A stretch of 46,772 nt of DNA from contig CALVDP010000014.1 of NCBI GenBank assembly GCA_944326315.1, forward strand, positions 1-46,772. The letters are read 5' to 3'. The position numbers and the translations under genes were made by a program. The notes below the pieces were generated by a model, which worked only from the letters and a program-made list of their open reading frames with translations, searched no databases and had not been told where the DNA came from. This DNA is from an uncultured Bacteroidales bacterium. GTDB taxonomy: Bacteria > Bacteroidota > Bacteroidia > Bacteroidales > UBA932. Below, one piece after another: positions 25,053 through 33,158 of this stretch (positions are counted from its first letter, which is position 1; the number at the start of each line of letters is the position of its first letter).

Positions 25053-26098
25053 CACTTCAGGATTGAGGACAATATTTCTTCAATTGAGAAGTCAGCGGCG
25101 CAGATGACCTCATCGCTCGCACCATAATAGATATGGATAGTGTCGCCGTCGACAATCTGTCCGTTGGTGAAGACCACGTTGCCGAAGAAGCCGGTCTGCT
25201 CATAAGGGGCGACAGGCTCCATTATCGGCTCCTCGCTCCTTGCAATGACCTTCGTCGGGTCATCCTTGTCCAGCAGAAGCGCGCCGAGGCAATATCTGTT
25301 TTCCTCATTGGCCCCGTGATAAATCTCTAGCCAGCCCTTGCTTGTCTTTACAGGAGCTGCACCTGCACCGACACGCACTGAATCCCATTTTCCCGGACGG
25401 GTGGTGGCTATGCAGATATGCCTGCCCCAGTGTATCCTGTCAGGGCTCTCGGCCAGCCAGATATAGTTACCTCCAAGTTCCGGGCTACTCGGCCTGTGGA
25501 AAGCATAGTATTTCCCGCCGATCTTCTCCTCCCACAAGGCGCAGTCCTTGTTGTGTGGCGGGAAAATCATCCCGTGACGGGTATATGACTTGAAATCGCG
25601 TGTCTCGATAAGACCTACACCGACAGCCACCGGTGACACCTCCGTGAATGTAAGGAAATAGCCGTCCTCCATTGTGGCCACCCTGCAGTCCTCTATGCCG
25701 AATGACTCCTGCGGTCCCTTGCCGAAAATCGGAGGATAGGCAGGATCTTCATGGAAATGGACACCGTCCTCGCTGCACACCAGTCTCAGATAAGACATTG
25801 TGGTAAGGTAGTTCTGTCCCTTGTATCCTATCACACGCGGATCAGACGCGTCCAGGTCCGGATCGTCCTTGTCGAAATGCAGGACTTCAATATTGCCCTC
25901 GGCATTGTATACGGGAAAGCTTATCTTGCCTTCTACCTGCTCCGGTCTCTCGGCCACTCTCAGAAGCAGCCACACCTTGCCGTCCATTCTGAATACGCCC
26001 GGATTCAGCAGACAGGCGATTTCCATTCCTGGGATTCCCGGCTTCAGGTCCGACGGCCTGAGTATCGGGTTATTCGAATTTCTCTTTGCTATATCCAT
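25052..26098 (-). CDS. GH130-family beta-mannoside phosphorylase or hydrolase
   Basis: A 348-residue five-bladed beta-propeller enzyme of GH130. The proton-donor Asp is in GIEDCRVA (Asp137; usual form GIEDPR). Other family blocks: NPILRPSDL, LLLRVAERP, YYAFHRPSSPELGGNYIWLAESPD, WLEIYHGAN and VVFTNGQIVDGDTIHIYYGASDEVICAA. No signal peptide is present, so it is cytoplasmic and acts on imported oligosaccharide. Basic residues near FHRP suggest a phosphorylase, but the subfamily (beta-1,4-mannosyl-glucose, beta-1,4- or beta-1,2-mannoside) is not resolved. It is first gene of the PUL transcript and overlaps the MFS gene. Confidence 0.93.
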   Translation of the reverse strand: MDIAKRNSNNPILRPSDLKPGIPGMEIACLLNPGVFRMDGKVWLLLRVAERPEQVEGKISFPVYNAEGNIEVLHFDKDDPDLDASDPRVIGYKGQNYLTTMSYLRLVCSEDGVHFHEDPAYPPIFGKGPQESFGIEDCRVATMEDGYFLTFTEVSPVAVGVGLIETRDFKSYTRHGMIFPPHNKDCALWEEKIGGKYYAFHRPSSPELGGNYIWLAESPDRIHWGRHICIATTRPGKWDSVRVGAGAAPVKTSKGWLEIYHGANEENRYCLGALLLDKDDPTKVIARSEEPIMEPVAPYEQTGFFGNVVFTNGQIVDGDTIHIYYGASDEVICAADFSIEEILSSILK

Positions 26099-26123
26099 AT
26101 TATGATTGTGTTATTAGTTTTCC

Positions 26124-26174
26124 GGTCTGCGGCACTGACAGGTCTGCGGCTTTGACCGGTCTGCGGCTTTGACT
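26124..26174. repeat. 17-bp tandem repeat, three copies, in the PUL leader
   Basis: ggtctgcggcactgaca (26124-26140), ggtctgcggctttgacc (26141-26157) and ggtctgcggctttgact (26158-26174). They lie between the predicted PUL promoter box and the GH130 start, so they would be transcribed into the 5' leader (antisense reading on the mRNA). Confidence 0.9.
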
Positions 26175-26177
26175 GAT

Positions 26178-26186
26178 GCGAAAATA
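26178..26186 (-). promoter_or_regulatory. possible -7 box of the PUL operon
   Basis: On the minus strand TATTTTCGC matches TAnnTTTGC with one mismatch. It would start a transcript with a leader of about 70 nt ahead of GH130. A weak box would fit an activator-dependent promoter. Confidence 0.4.
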
Positions 26187-26257
26187 CCTTTTTATCATGT
26201 CGCGCACGTATGCTATAATTTCAAAAATGTCTACTGGAACGCGCCGGATGCAATATT

Positions 26258-26293
26258 GAAACAATAATATACCTTCAGGAAACAATAGTATAC
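26258..26293. promoter_or_regulatory. direct repeats with 21-bp period, candidate HTCS operator
   Basis: gaaacaataatatac (26258-26272) and gaaacaatagtatac (26279-26293) differ at one of 15 bases and are spaced 21 bp start to start, i.e. two helical turns on one face. They lie about 72 bp upstream of the proposed PUL -7 box and 86 bp upstream of the sensor's -7 box. AraC-type regulators bind such paired direct repeats; this makes it the likely binding site of the adjacent hybrid regulator. Function inferred. Confidence 0.6.
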
Positions 26294-26364
26294 ACAGCTA
26301 CAGGGAAGGCTGCCCAGGCGGTTCCGGACAGAAATCCGACATCCGATTTTCACCGGATAAGCGT

Positions 26365-26391
26365 AAAATCTAAAGATTTTGTGTATGTTTG
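26365..26391 (+). promoter_or_regulatory. inverted repeat and -7 box upstream of the hybrid sensor gene
   Basis: AAAATCT (26365-26371) and AGATTTT (26374-26380) form a 7-bp inverted repeat with a 2-bp spacer. TATGTTTG (26384-26391) follows and fits TAnnTTTG. The ATG chosen for the sensor (26430) is 38 bp past the box; the box position argues against the longer reading frame beginning at 26379. Confidence 0.6.
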
Positions 26392-26429
26392 TCGTCCGCT
26401 CCTGCAGAAACGGGGCCGGCGATGGAAAA

Positions 26430-29400
26430 ATGAGAGCACTGGCCTTTATAATATTTTACATGGCGGCAGTCATCGGAAGCGTCTCCGTAGCTGCCGTTCC
26501 GGACGGCTACACCCAGATCAGCAACAATGCAGGTCTGAGCAACAGTTCCGTGACAGCCATCTTCCAGGACAGTGAGGATGAAATGTGGTTCGGCACCTGG
26601 AACGGGCTGAACAGATACGACGGGAACGTCCTGATACAATACAGGCCGCAGTCAGCATCGGACGACGCCATCTCCCACCAGGTCATCAGGTCGATAGACG
26701 AGGACAAGGACGGATACCTGTGGATAGCCACCGACTTCGGCATCAACAGGATGGACAGGGACTCCGGGAAATTCACATGCTACTTCCTCGGGTACGGACG
26801 GTCCTACATATACGAAGAAGGGCTCTTCTCATGCTGCGTGTCGGATGAAGGCACTGTGACGGCGGCTCTTAAGGGAGGAAATGCAAGCGTCTACGACAAG
26901 GCGTCGGACACATTCATGCCGATAGAAGGATGCGAAGACATCACCGTATCGGAAGTTCTGTTCTTCGATAAGGAAGGAAAACTGTGGGTGCAGACTTCCG
27001 GAGGAGACCTGGCATGGATGACACTCGACGGGAACCGGGCAGGAAAGATACATGAAATACAGCTCCCGGAATATCACGGGAGGCCGATTTTCGACGGAAA
27101 TGACAGGGTGTGGGTACAGGACGGAGAAGACGTGTCTTGCGTCGGCATATATTCGGCGGACCCTGTACCTGAGTATCCGGGGCTGAAAATAATGAGCACG
27201 CTGAACACCGTCAGGAACATTGACGGAAAGCTCTACGCCGGTACGACGACCGGATGCTACGCCATTGGCACGGACTACTCCAAGACAAGCGTGACCGGAG
27301 AAAAGATATCCGTGCTGTCACTTTTCAGAGGGACCCAGGACATATTGTGGCTCGGCACGGACGGGCTCGGGGTGCTCAAGGAGAAATACCGTCCGGAATT
27401 CATTTCGGCACTCCACCCCTCCCCTGCGGTTTCCGGGAGATTTCCTGTCCGGGCCATCCTGATCGACAGCCATGACAATATTTATATAGGAAGCAAGGGA
27501 GGAGGACTCTCAGTCAGAGGTTCAGGGGAACAGACCTTCAGGAATTTCAATGTAGGGCCGGGGAAGACATATAATTCAGTCCTCGCGCTTGAAGAAGACG
27601 GGGACAGGATATTCATCGGCACTGACGGAGACGGGCTGCTCTTCATGGACAGGACGGCAGGAAGCCCGAAGAGACTTGACCTGTCCGGATTTCCGGAAGG
27701 AAGCCGTGTAAGCTCGGTATACGCGATAGAGAAGTCCGGTGACGACACGCTGTATCTCGGCACAAGCGGGAACGGACTGTTCCGCATTATAATGGAGAAT
27801 GGCAAGGCTGTCTCTGTCACCAACTACAGGCATGAAGACGGAAGGGCTTCAAGCATCGGAAGCAACATCATATACGACATAGCCGACGACGGGCGGTACC
27901 TGTGGCTTGCTACCAGGGGCGGAGGCCTCAACAGGTTCGACAAAAGGTCAGGTACGGCGGAAATACTCACAGGAAGCGGCAGAGGCACGGCTACAAGCAA
28001 CGACATACTGTCCCTCCTGACAGATTCTGCGGGAAGGATATGGGCCGGATCATCGTCCGGGCTGATCATGGTGACAAGGCAGGAGGACGGGACATTCGGG
28101 ACCAGACTCTTCGATGAGACATCCGGTCTTCCGAACACCGACATCCACGCCATCCTCGAAGGATGTGACGGCTCGATATGGGCCAGTACGGACAAGGGCA
28201 TGGCACGGCTTGACAGAGACGGGACATCCATATCTTCATGGACCTATGATGACGGACTCTCGGACAACGAATTCTGCGACGGGGCATGCTTCGCTGCGGA
28301 TGACGGAAGCAAGCTCTATTTCGGCAGCGTCGGAGGTGTGGACATCATCAGCCCGGAGCTCGTGAAGGAGGTCGGCTTCATCCCGAAGCTGAACCTCAGC
28401 ATGGTGGAAGTGGACAATACCAGATACCTCCCGTGCGGCAATGTGATATCCACGGACTACAGGTCAGGCTCCATATCGCTTAAATTCTCCCTGCCGGACT
28501 ATGTTTCCGGCGGGAAATGTTCGGTAGCCTATTTCCTGAAAAGGGGCAGGGACAAGGATTACGGCAACATAAAAGAATCCGAGTGGATAGACATAGGCGA
28601 AAGCCGGCAGATAATAGTCAGCCAGCTCAGGCCGGGCAACTACACCCTGCTGGTGAGGGCTGTCGGAGCGGACAGGGAGTTCGGCATCCCGCAATCCTGG
28701 CTGATAGAGGTATCATGGCCGATGCTCCTTACGCCATGGCTCATCCTTCTGTATTGCTGTATCGCAGCTGCTGTGGTCTGCGTACTGTACTGGCTACACA
28801 AGAGCAAGAAGGCAATATCGGAAGAGCTTGAGCAGGAGAAGCGCGACAATGCCGTCAAGGAAGAGATTGTGCAGGCAAAATTCCGCTTCTTCACGAATAT
28901 CGCACACGAATTCTCCAATTCCATCACATTAATCTTCGGAGCTGTCGAACAGATATTTTCGCTGGATGACGACAGCGGGAAGTGCAGGAAACAGCTGATA
29001 GCCATACGCAGCAACGCCGACAGGATGCACAGGCAGATACAGGAGCTGATGGAATTCAGCAAGGCGGATTCCGGGCATCTTCCTGTCCTGTACGAGAAGG
29101 TGGACGTGAACGAACTTCTGAAATACACGTTCGACAACTTCATGGACGTGGCTGAATCCAAGAAGATAAAGCTGGCTATAAATGCCCAGGAGGGGCTGCC
29201 GCAATGGGTTTCCGACAGAAGCATGCTGGAAAAGATAGTGTTCAACCTGATATCCAACGCCATGAAATACACACCTGCTGAAGGAAGCATCGACATCAGT
29301 GCAATGCGGGGCGGGGACGGGTCTCTGGTGATATCGGTGAGGAACAGCGGACCGGGAATCCCTCAGGACAAGCTCAAGGTAATCTTCGACAGATATGTGA

Positions 29401-30407
29401 TCCTGGACAACTTCGAATCCAAGCTTTCGCACGGGCACTATACAAGGTCCGGGATAGGGCTGGCTCTCTGCAAGGACCTCACAGAGCTGCTCGGAGGCAC
29501 GATTTCAGTGGAAAGCAAGGTGGACGAATACACCATGTTCTCCGTCTCACTGCCTTGGAAGGACGATACGGATATCACCCGGGCGTCCCAGCAGCCTTCA
29601 GGCCCGTCTGAATGGACAGGCCACCATTCAGGGAAAAGGCCTGTCATCCTTGTAGTGGACGATTCTGCCGGCATCAGAATGCTCATCTCCGATATCCTGT
29701 CGGACAGCTTCGACACGCTGGAAGCCAAGGACGCCGAAAATGCCATGGAAATAATGAAAGACGTCACCCCGGCCCTTGTCATCAGTGACATGATCATGCC
29801 AGGGATGGGAGGGATAGAATTCGTGAAGAAGATGAAGTCCTCGGAGAAGACTAAGAGTATCCCTGTGGTCATGCTTTCGTGCGATACAGATATCGAGAAC
29901 AGGGTAAACGCCATAGACACCGGTGCCGACATGTTCATAGCCAAACCGTTCCATCCGAGATACCTGAAAGCTGTGGTGGACAGGATGCTCCAGGACAGCG
30001 TTCCGGGCACGGCTGCCAGGAACAGCCTTGAAAGCGTCATCGACAGAGTGGACGGAATCATCCCGGAGACAGGGACCGGAAGCTTCACGGACAAAGTGAT
30101 GGAAGCGCTGTCCAAGAACTTCAGCGACGAGAACTACAACCAGGATGCGCTGGCATACGATCTGGCCATGAGCCGTGTGCAGCTCTACAGGAAGGTGAAA
30201 CATGAGCTGGGGACTACCCCGGGAGAACTTATCCGCAGGTACAGGATAAGGCAGGCGGAGATCATGCTTGCCAGGACGGACAAGACCGTACAGGAAATAA
30301 TGTATGACTGCGGCTTCCACAACAAGGCCTATTTCTACAGGGAATTTTCCCGTCTGCACAACTGTTCGCCGAAAGATTTCCGCAATACAAGCAAGACATC
30401 GGCATAA
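26430..30407 (+). CDS. hybrid two-component system sensor/regulator (HTCS)
   Basis: A 1325-residue one-protein phosphorelay. Signal peptide (MRALAFIIFYMAAVIGSVSVAA), then about 700 periplasmic residues of beta-propeller Reg_prop repeats (MWFGTWNGLNRYDG, LWIATDFGINRMD, IYIGSKGGGL, LYFGSVGG) and a Y_Y_Y domain. A membrane helix (about 765-790) precedes a HisKA domain with His826 in an unusual NIAHEFSNSITLIFG box. HATPase: NLISNAMKYTP and NSGPGIPQ. Receiver: LVVDDS, Asp1120 in ISDMIMPGMGG, and FIAKPF. C-terminal AraC helix-turn-helix: AYDLAMSRVQLYRKVKHELG. It senses an oligosaccharide in the periplasm and activates the divergent PUL. The start 26430 is chosen for the signal peptide. Confidence 0.96.
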   Translation: MRALAFIIFYMAAVIGSVSVAAVPDGYTQISNNAGLSNSSVTAIFQDSEDEMWFGTWNGLNRYDGNVLIQYRPQSASDDAISHQVIRSIDEDKDGYLWIATDFGINRMDRDSGKFTCYFLGYGRSYIYEEGLFSCCVSDEGTVTAALKGGNASVYDKASDTFMPIEGCEDITVSEVLFFDKEGKLWVQTSGGDLAWMTLDGNRAGKIHEIQLPEYHGRPIFDGNDRVWVQDGEDVSCVGIYSADPVPEYPGLKIMSTLNTVRNIDGKLYAGTTTGCYAIGTDYSKTSVTGEKISVLSLFRGTQDILWLGTDGLGVLKEKYRPEFISALHPSPAVSGRFPVRAILIDSHDNIYIGSKGGGLSVRGSGEQTFRNFNVGPGKTYNSVLALEEDGDRIFIGTDGDGLLFMDRTAGSPKRLDLSGFPEGSRVSSVYAIEKSGDDTLYLGTSGNGLFRIIMENGKAVSVTNYRHEDGRASSIGSNIIYDIADDGRYLWLATRGGGLNRFDKRSGTAEILTGSGRGTATSNDILSLLTDSAGRIWAGSSSGLIMVTRQEDGTFGTRLFDETSGLPNTDIHAILEGCDGSIWASTDKGMARLDRDGTSISSWTYDDGLSDNEFCDGACFAADDGSKLYFGSVGGVDIISPELVKEVGFIPKLNLSMVEVDNTRYLPCGNVISTDYRSGSISLKFSLPDYVSGGKCSVAYFLKRGRDKDYGNIKESEWIDIGESRQIIVSQLRPGNYTLLVRAVGADREFGIPQSWLIEVSWPMLLTPWLILLYCCIAAAVVCVLYWLHKSKKAISEELEQEKRDNAVKEEIVQAKFRFFTNIAHEFSNSITLIFGAVEQIFSLDDDSGKCRKQLIAIRSNADRMHRQIQELMEFSKADSGHLPVLYEKVDVNELLKYTFDNFMDVAESKKIKLAINAQEGLPQWVSDRSMLEKIVFNLISNAMKYTPAEGSIDISAMRGGDGSLVISVRNSGPGIPQDKLKVIFDRYVILDNFESKLSHGHYTRSGIGLALCKDLTELLGGTISVESKVDEYTMFSVSLPWKDDTDITRASQQPSGPSEWTGHHSGKRPVILVVDDSAGIRMLISDILSDSFDTLEAKDAENAMEIMKDVTPALVISDMIMPGMGGIEFVKKMKSSEKTKSIPVVMLSCDTDIENRVNAIDTGADMFIAKPFHPRYLKAVVDRMLQDSVPGTAARNSLESVIDRVDGIIPETGTGSFTDKVMEALSKNFSDENYNQDALAYDLAMSRVQLYRKVKHELGTTPGELIRRYRIRQAEIMLARTDKTVQEIMYDCGFHNKAYFYREFSRLHNCSPKDFRNTSKTSA

Positions 30408-30445
30408 AAAACAGGCTAAAGGAAAGGGCAAAGCAATATTTTTTC

Positions 30446-30454
30446 TAATTTTGC
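30446..30454 (+). promoter_or_regulatory. -7 promoter box for alaS
   Basis: TAATTTTGC fits TAnnTTTG, in an A/T-rich stretch 64 bp before the alaS ATG. Confidence 0.55.
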
Positions 30455-30518
30455 AGGATATTCCGGACAGAAGGTCTCTGTCCGGACATTTTGACACGAC
30501 TAGAAAACGAAAAACAAT

Positions 30519-33128
30519 ATGACTTCTAATGAAATCAGGAAGGCCTTCTTGGATTTCTTCGCATCCAAGGGACATACCATTGTGCCTTCAGCACCTATGG
30601 TCGTCAAGAACGACCCAACACTCATGTTCACGAATGCCGGGATGAACCAGTTCAAGGACTATTTTCTCGGAAACAGCATACCTGCACAGAAAAGGGTGGC
30701 GGACAGCCAGAAATGTCTGAGGGTAAGCGGCAAACACAATGACCTCGAAGAGGTGGGACACGATTCCTACCACCATACGATGTTCGAGATGCTCGGGAAC
30801 TGGAGTTTCGGCGACTATTTCAAGGCCGAAGCCATCTCATGGGCATGGGAACTGCTGACTGAGGTCTACGGCATCGACAAGGACAGACTGTATGCCACAG
30901 TGTTCGAAGGCGATGCGTCTGACGGCACCGAAATGGACAAGGAAGCCCTTGAAGAATGGAAAAAGCACCTTCCGGAAGACAGGATACTTCTCGGCAACAA
31001 GCATGACAATTTCTGGGAAATGGGTGATACCGGCCCTTGCGGACCGTGCAGCGAGATACATGTGGACCTGCGCAGCGACGAGGAAAGGAAGGCTCTGCCG
31101 GGACGCGAGCTTGTGAACAAGGGGCACCATCTCGTGATAGAGATATGGAACCTGGTGTTCATGCAGTTCAACCGCAAGGCCAACGGAGAGCTTGAGCTTC
31201 TCCCGAACAAGAACGTGGACACCGGAATGGGCTTTGAACGGCTCTGCATGACGCTCCAGGGCAAGACCAGCAACTACGACACAGACGTATTCACCGGGAT
31301 GATAGCCAGGATAGAGGAGCTCTCGGGACACGGATACCACGAATCCGGGAAGACGGAAGTAGCCATGAGGGTCATCGCAGACCACATCAGGGCGATAAGC
31401 TTCTCCATAGCAGACGGACAGCTGCCGTCCAACGTGAAAGCCGGCTATGTCATAAGGCGCATCCTCAGGCGTGCCGTAAGATACGGATACACCTTCCTCG
31501 GCTTCAACGAACCGTTCCTCTGCAGGCTTGTAAGCCAGCTCGTAGCCGACATGGGCGAGTTCTACCCTGAACTTCCGGCACAGCAGGAACTCATAGAGAA
31601 AGTCATCAGGGAGGAGGAAATAGCATTCCTCAGGACGCTGGACCGGGGCATAAAGCTGATTGAAACCATCATGGAGAAGTCTTCAGACACCAAGGTGATA
31701 AAGGGAGAAGACGCTTTCGTCCTCTACGACACGTTCGGCTTCCCTATCGACCTGAGCGAACTGATAGCATCGGAACGCGGCTTCTCCATAGACCTGGAAG
31801 GCTTCGAGGCCGAGCTGAAGAAACAGAAAGACCGTGCAAGGAATGCGACCGCCATAGAATCCGGAGACTGGACAGAGTATGTCCACTGCGAGAACGTACA
31901 GTTCCTCGGCTACGACACTACCTCTACGGATGACGCCATCCTTGTAAAACACCGTACCGTCAAGGCGAAGAACAAGGTGATGTACCAGCTGGTATTCGAC
32001 AAGACTCCTTTCTATGCGGAGATGGGCGGACAGGTGGGAGACACCGGCTGCATCGAGGCCGCTGACGGACAGAAAATCAGGATTCTCAACACCATCAAGG
32101 AGAACAACCTTACCATACATATTGCAGAAAGCATCCCTGATGACTGCACAGGCAGATTCAAACTCACCGTAGATGCCGAAAGGAGGCTGGCCATCACCAA
32201 CAATCACACTGCCACACATCTTCTCCACCAGGCGCTGCGCGAGATTCTGGGGACACATGTCGAGCAGAAAGGCTCCTATGTCTGCGATAATTATTTCAGG
32301 TTCGACTTCTCCCATTTCGAGAAGCTCACCGACGAGCAGATAGACAAGGTGGAACTGAGGGTCAACGCCCTCATCAGGATGAATTCACCGCTCTGCGAGA
32401 ACAGGGAGGCCACCATGGAAGAAGCCCGGGAAATGGGTGCGATGGCCCTGTTCGGAGAAAAATACGGGGACAAGGTGAGGGTCGTCCGCTTCGGTGATTC
32501 CATCGAACTGTGCGGAGGTACGCATGCACGGGCCACCGGACAGATAGGGTTCTTCAAGATAATATCCGAATCCGCGATTGCAGCCGGAGTAAGAAGGATA
32601 GAGGCCACCACCGGACTCAATGCCGAGCATATAGTAGATACAATGGAGAACACGCTCAGGACGGCGCGCGCATTCTTCAACAATGTGCCGGACCTTGCCG
32701 GAGCCATAAGGAAACTTGTCGAGGAAAACGAGAATTTCCGCAAGGAAATGGAAAAGGTGGCCAAGGACAAGGCCGCAGCCATGAAGAAGAGCCTTGAAGA
32801 GAAGGCAGAGCTTGTCAACGGCGTGAAAGTAGTCAAGTTCTGCATGCCTGTTGACCCTGCCATCCTGAAGAACGTGGCCTTCATGATACAGAAGGAAGCT
32901 GAGAACACCGCCCTCCTGGCAGCGTTCGAATACTCAGGGAAGCCACAGCTTCTCATCATGTATTCATCAGACCTGGTAGAGGCCGGACGCAATGCATCCA
33001 AGGACATCAAGACAGCTGCCAAAGCCATACTCGGCGGAGGCGGCGGGCAGCCGGGACTGGCGACAGCCGGAGGAAAAGAGACATCAGGCCTTGCGGAGGC
33101 GATGGATATCATGCTGAAATCCATCTGA
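30519..33128 (+). CDS. alaS: alanine--tRNA ligase
   Basis: An 869-residue class II synthetase. The catalytic domain begins [19 protein letters not shown] with [20 protein letters not shown] and [10 protein letters not shown]. The editing domain has HTATH (about 563-567) and CGGTHA (Cys665, His669), an intact zinc site. The C-terminal DHHA1 domain has the glycine-rich [14 protein letters not shown]. Full length. It charges tRNA-Ala and edits mischarged Ser/Gly. In Bacteroidales alaS usually lies divergent from the M23 gene; here the PUL separates them. Confidence 0.98.
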   Translation: MTSNEIRKAFLDFFASKGHTIVPSAPMVVKNDPTLMFTNAGMNQFKDYFLGNSIPAQKRVADSQKCLRVSGKHNDLEEVGHDSYHHTMFEMLGNWSFGDYFKAEAISWAWELLTEVYGIDKDRLYATVFEGDASDGTEMDKEALEEWKKHLPEDRILLGNKHDNFWEMGDTGPCGPCSEIHVDLRSDEERKALPGRELVNKGHHLVIEIWNLVFMQFNRKANGELELLPNKNVDTGMGFERLCMTLQGKTSNYDTDVFTGMIARIEELSGHGYHESGKTEVAMRVIADHIRAISFSIADGQLPSNVKAGYVIRRILRRAVRYGYTFLGFNEPFLCRLVSQLVADMGEFYPELPAQQELIEKVIREEEIAFLRTLDRGIKLIETIMEKSSDTKVIKGEDAFVLYDTFGFPIDLSELIASERGFSIDLEGFEAELKKQKDRARNATAIESGDWTEYVHCENVQFLGYDTTSTDDAILVKHRTVKAKNKVMYQLVFDKTPFYAEMGGQVGDTGCIEAADGQKIRILNTIKENNLTIHIAESIPDDCTGRFKLTVDAERRLAITNNHTATHLLHQALREILGTHVEQKGSYVCDNYFRFDFSHFEKLTDEQIDKVELRVNALIRMNSPLCENREATMEEAREMGAMALFGEKYGDKVRVVRFGDSIELCGGTHARATGQIGFFKIISESAIAAGVRRIEATTGLNAEHIVDTMENTLRTARAFFNNVPDLAGAIRKLVEENENFRKEMEKVAKDKAAAMKKSLEEKAELVNGVKVVKFCMPVDPAILKNVAFMIQKEAENTALLAAFEYSGKPQLLIMYSSDLVEAGRNASKDIKTAAKAILGGGGGQPGLATAGGKETSGLAEAMDIMLKSI

Positions 33129-33158
33129 CCGGACACAGCACTCACATTTTAGCACAGG

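Noticed and set aside
26379-26429. Longer N-terminus for the hybrid sensor
   Set aside because: It would include the -7 promoter box and put polar residues ahead of a good signal peptide.
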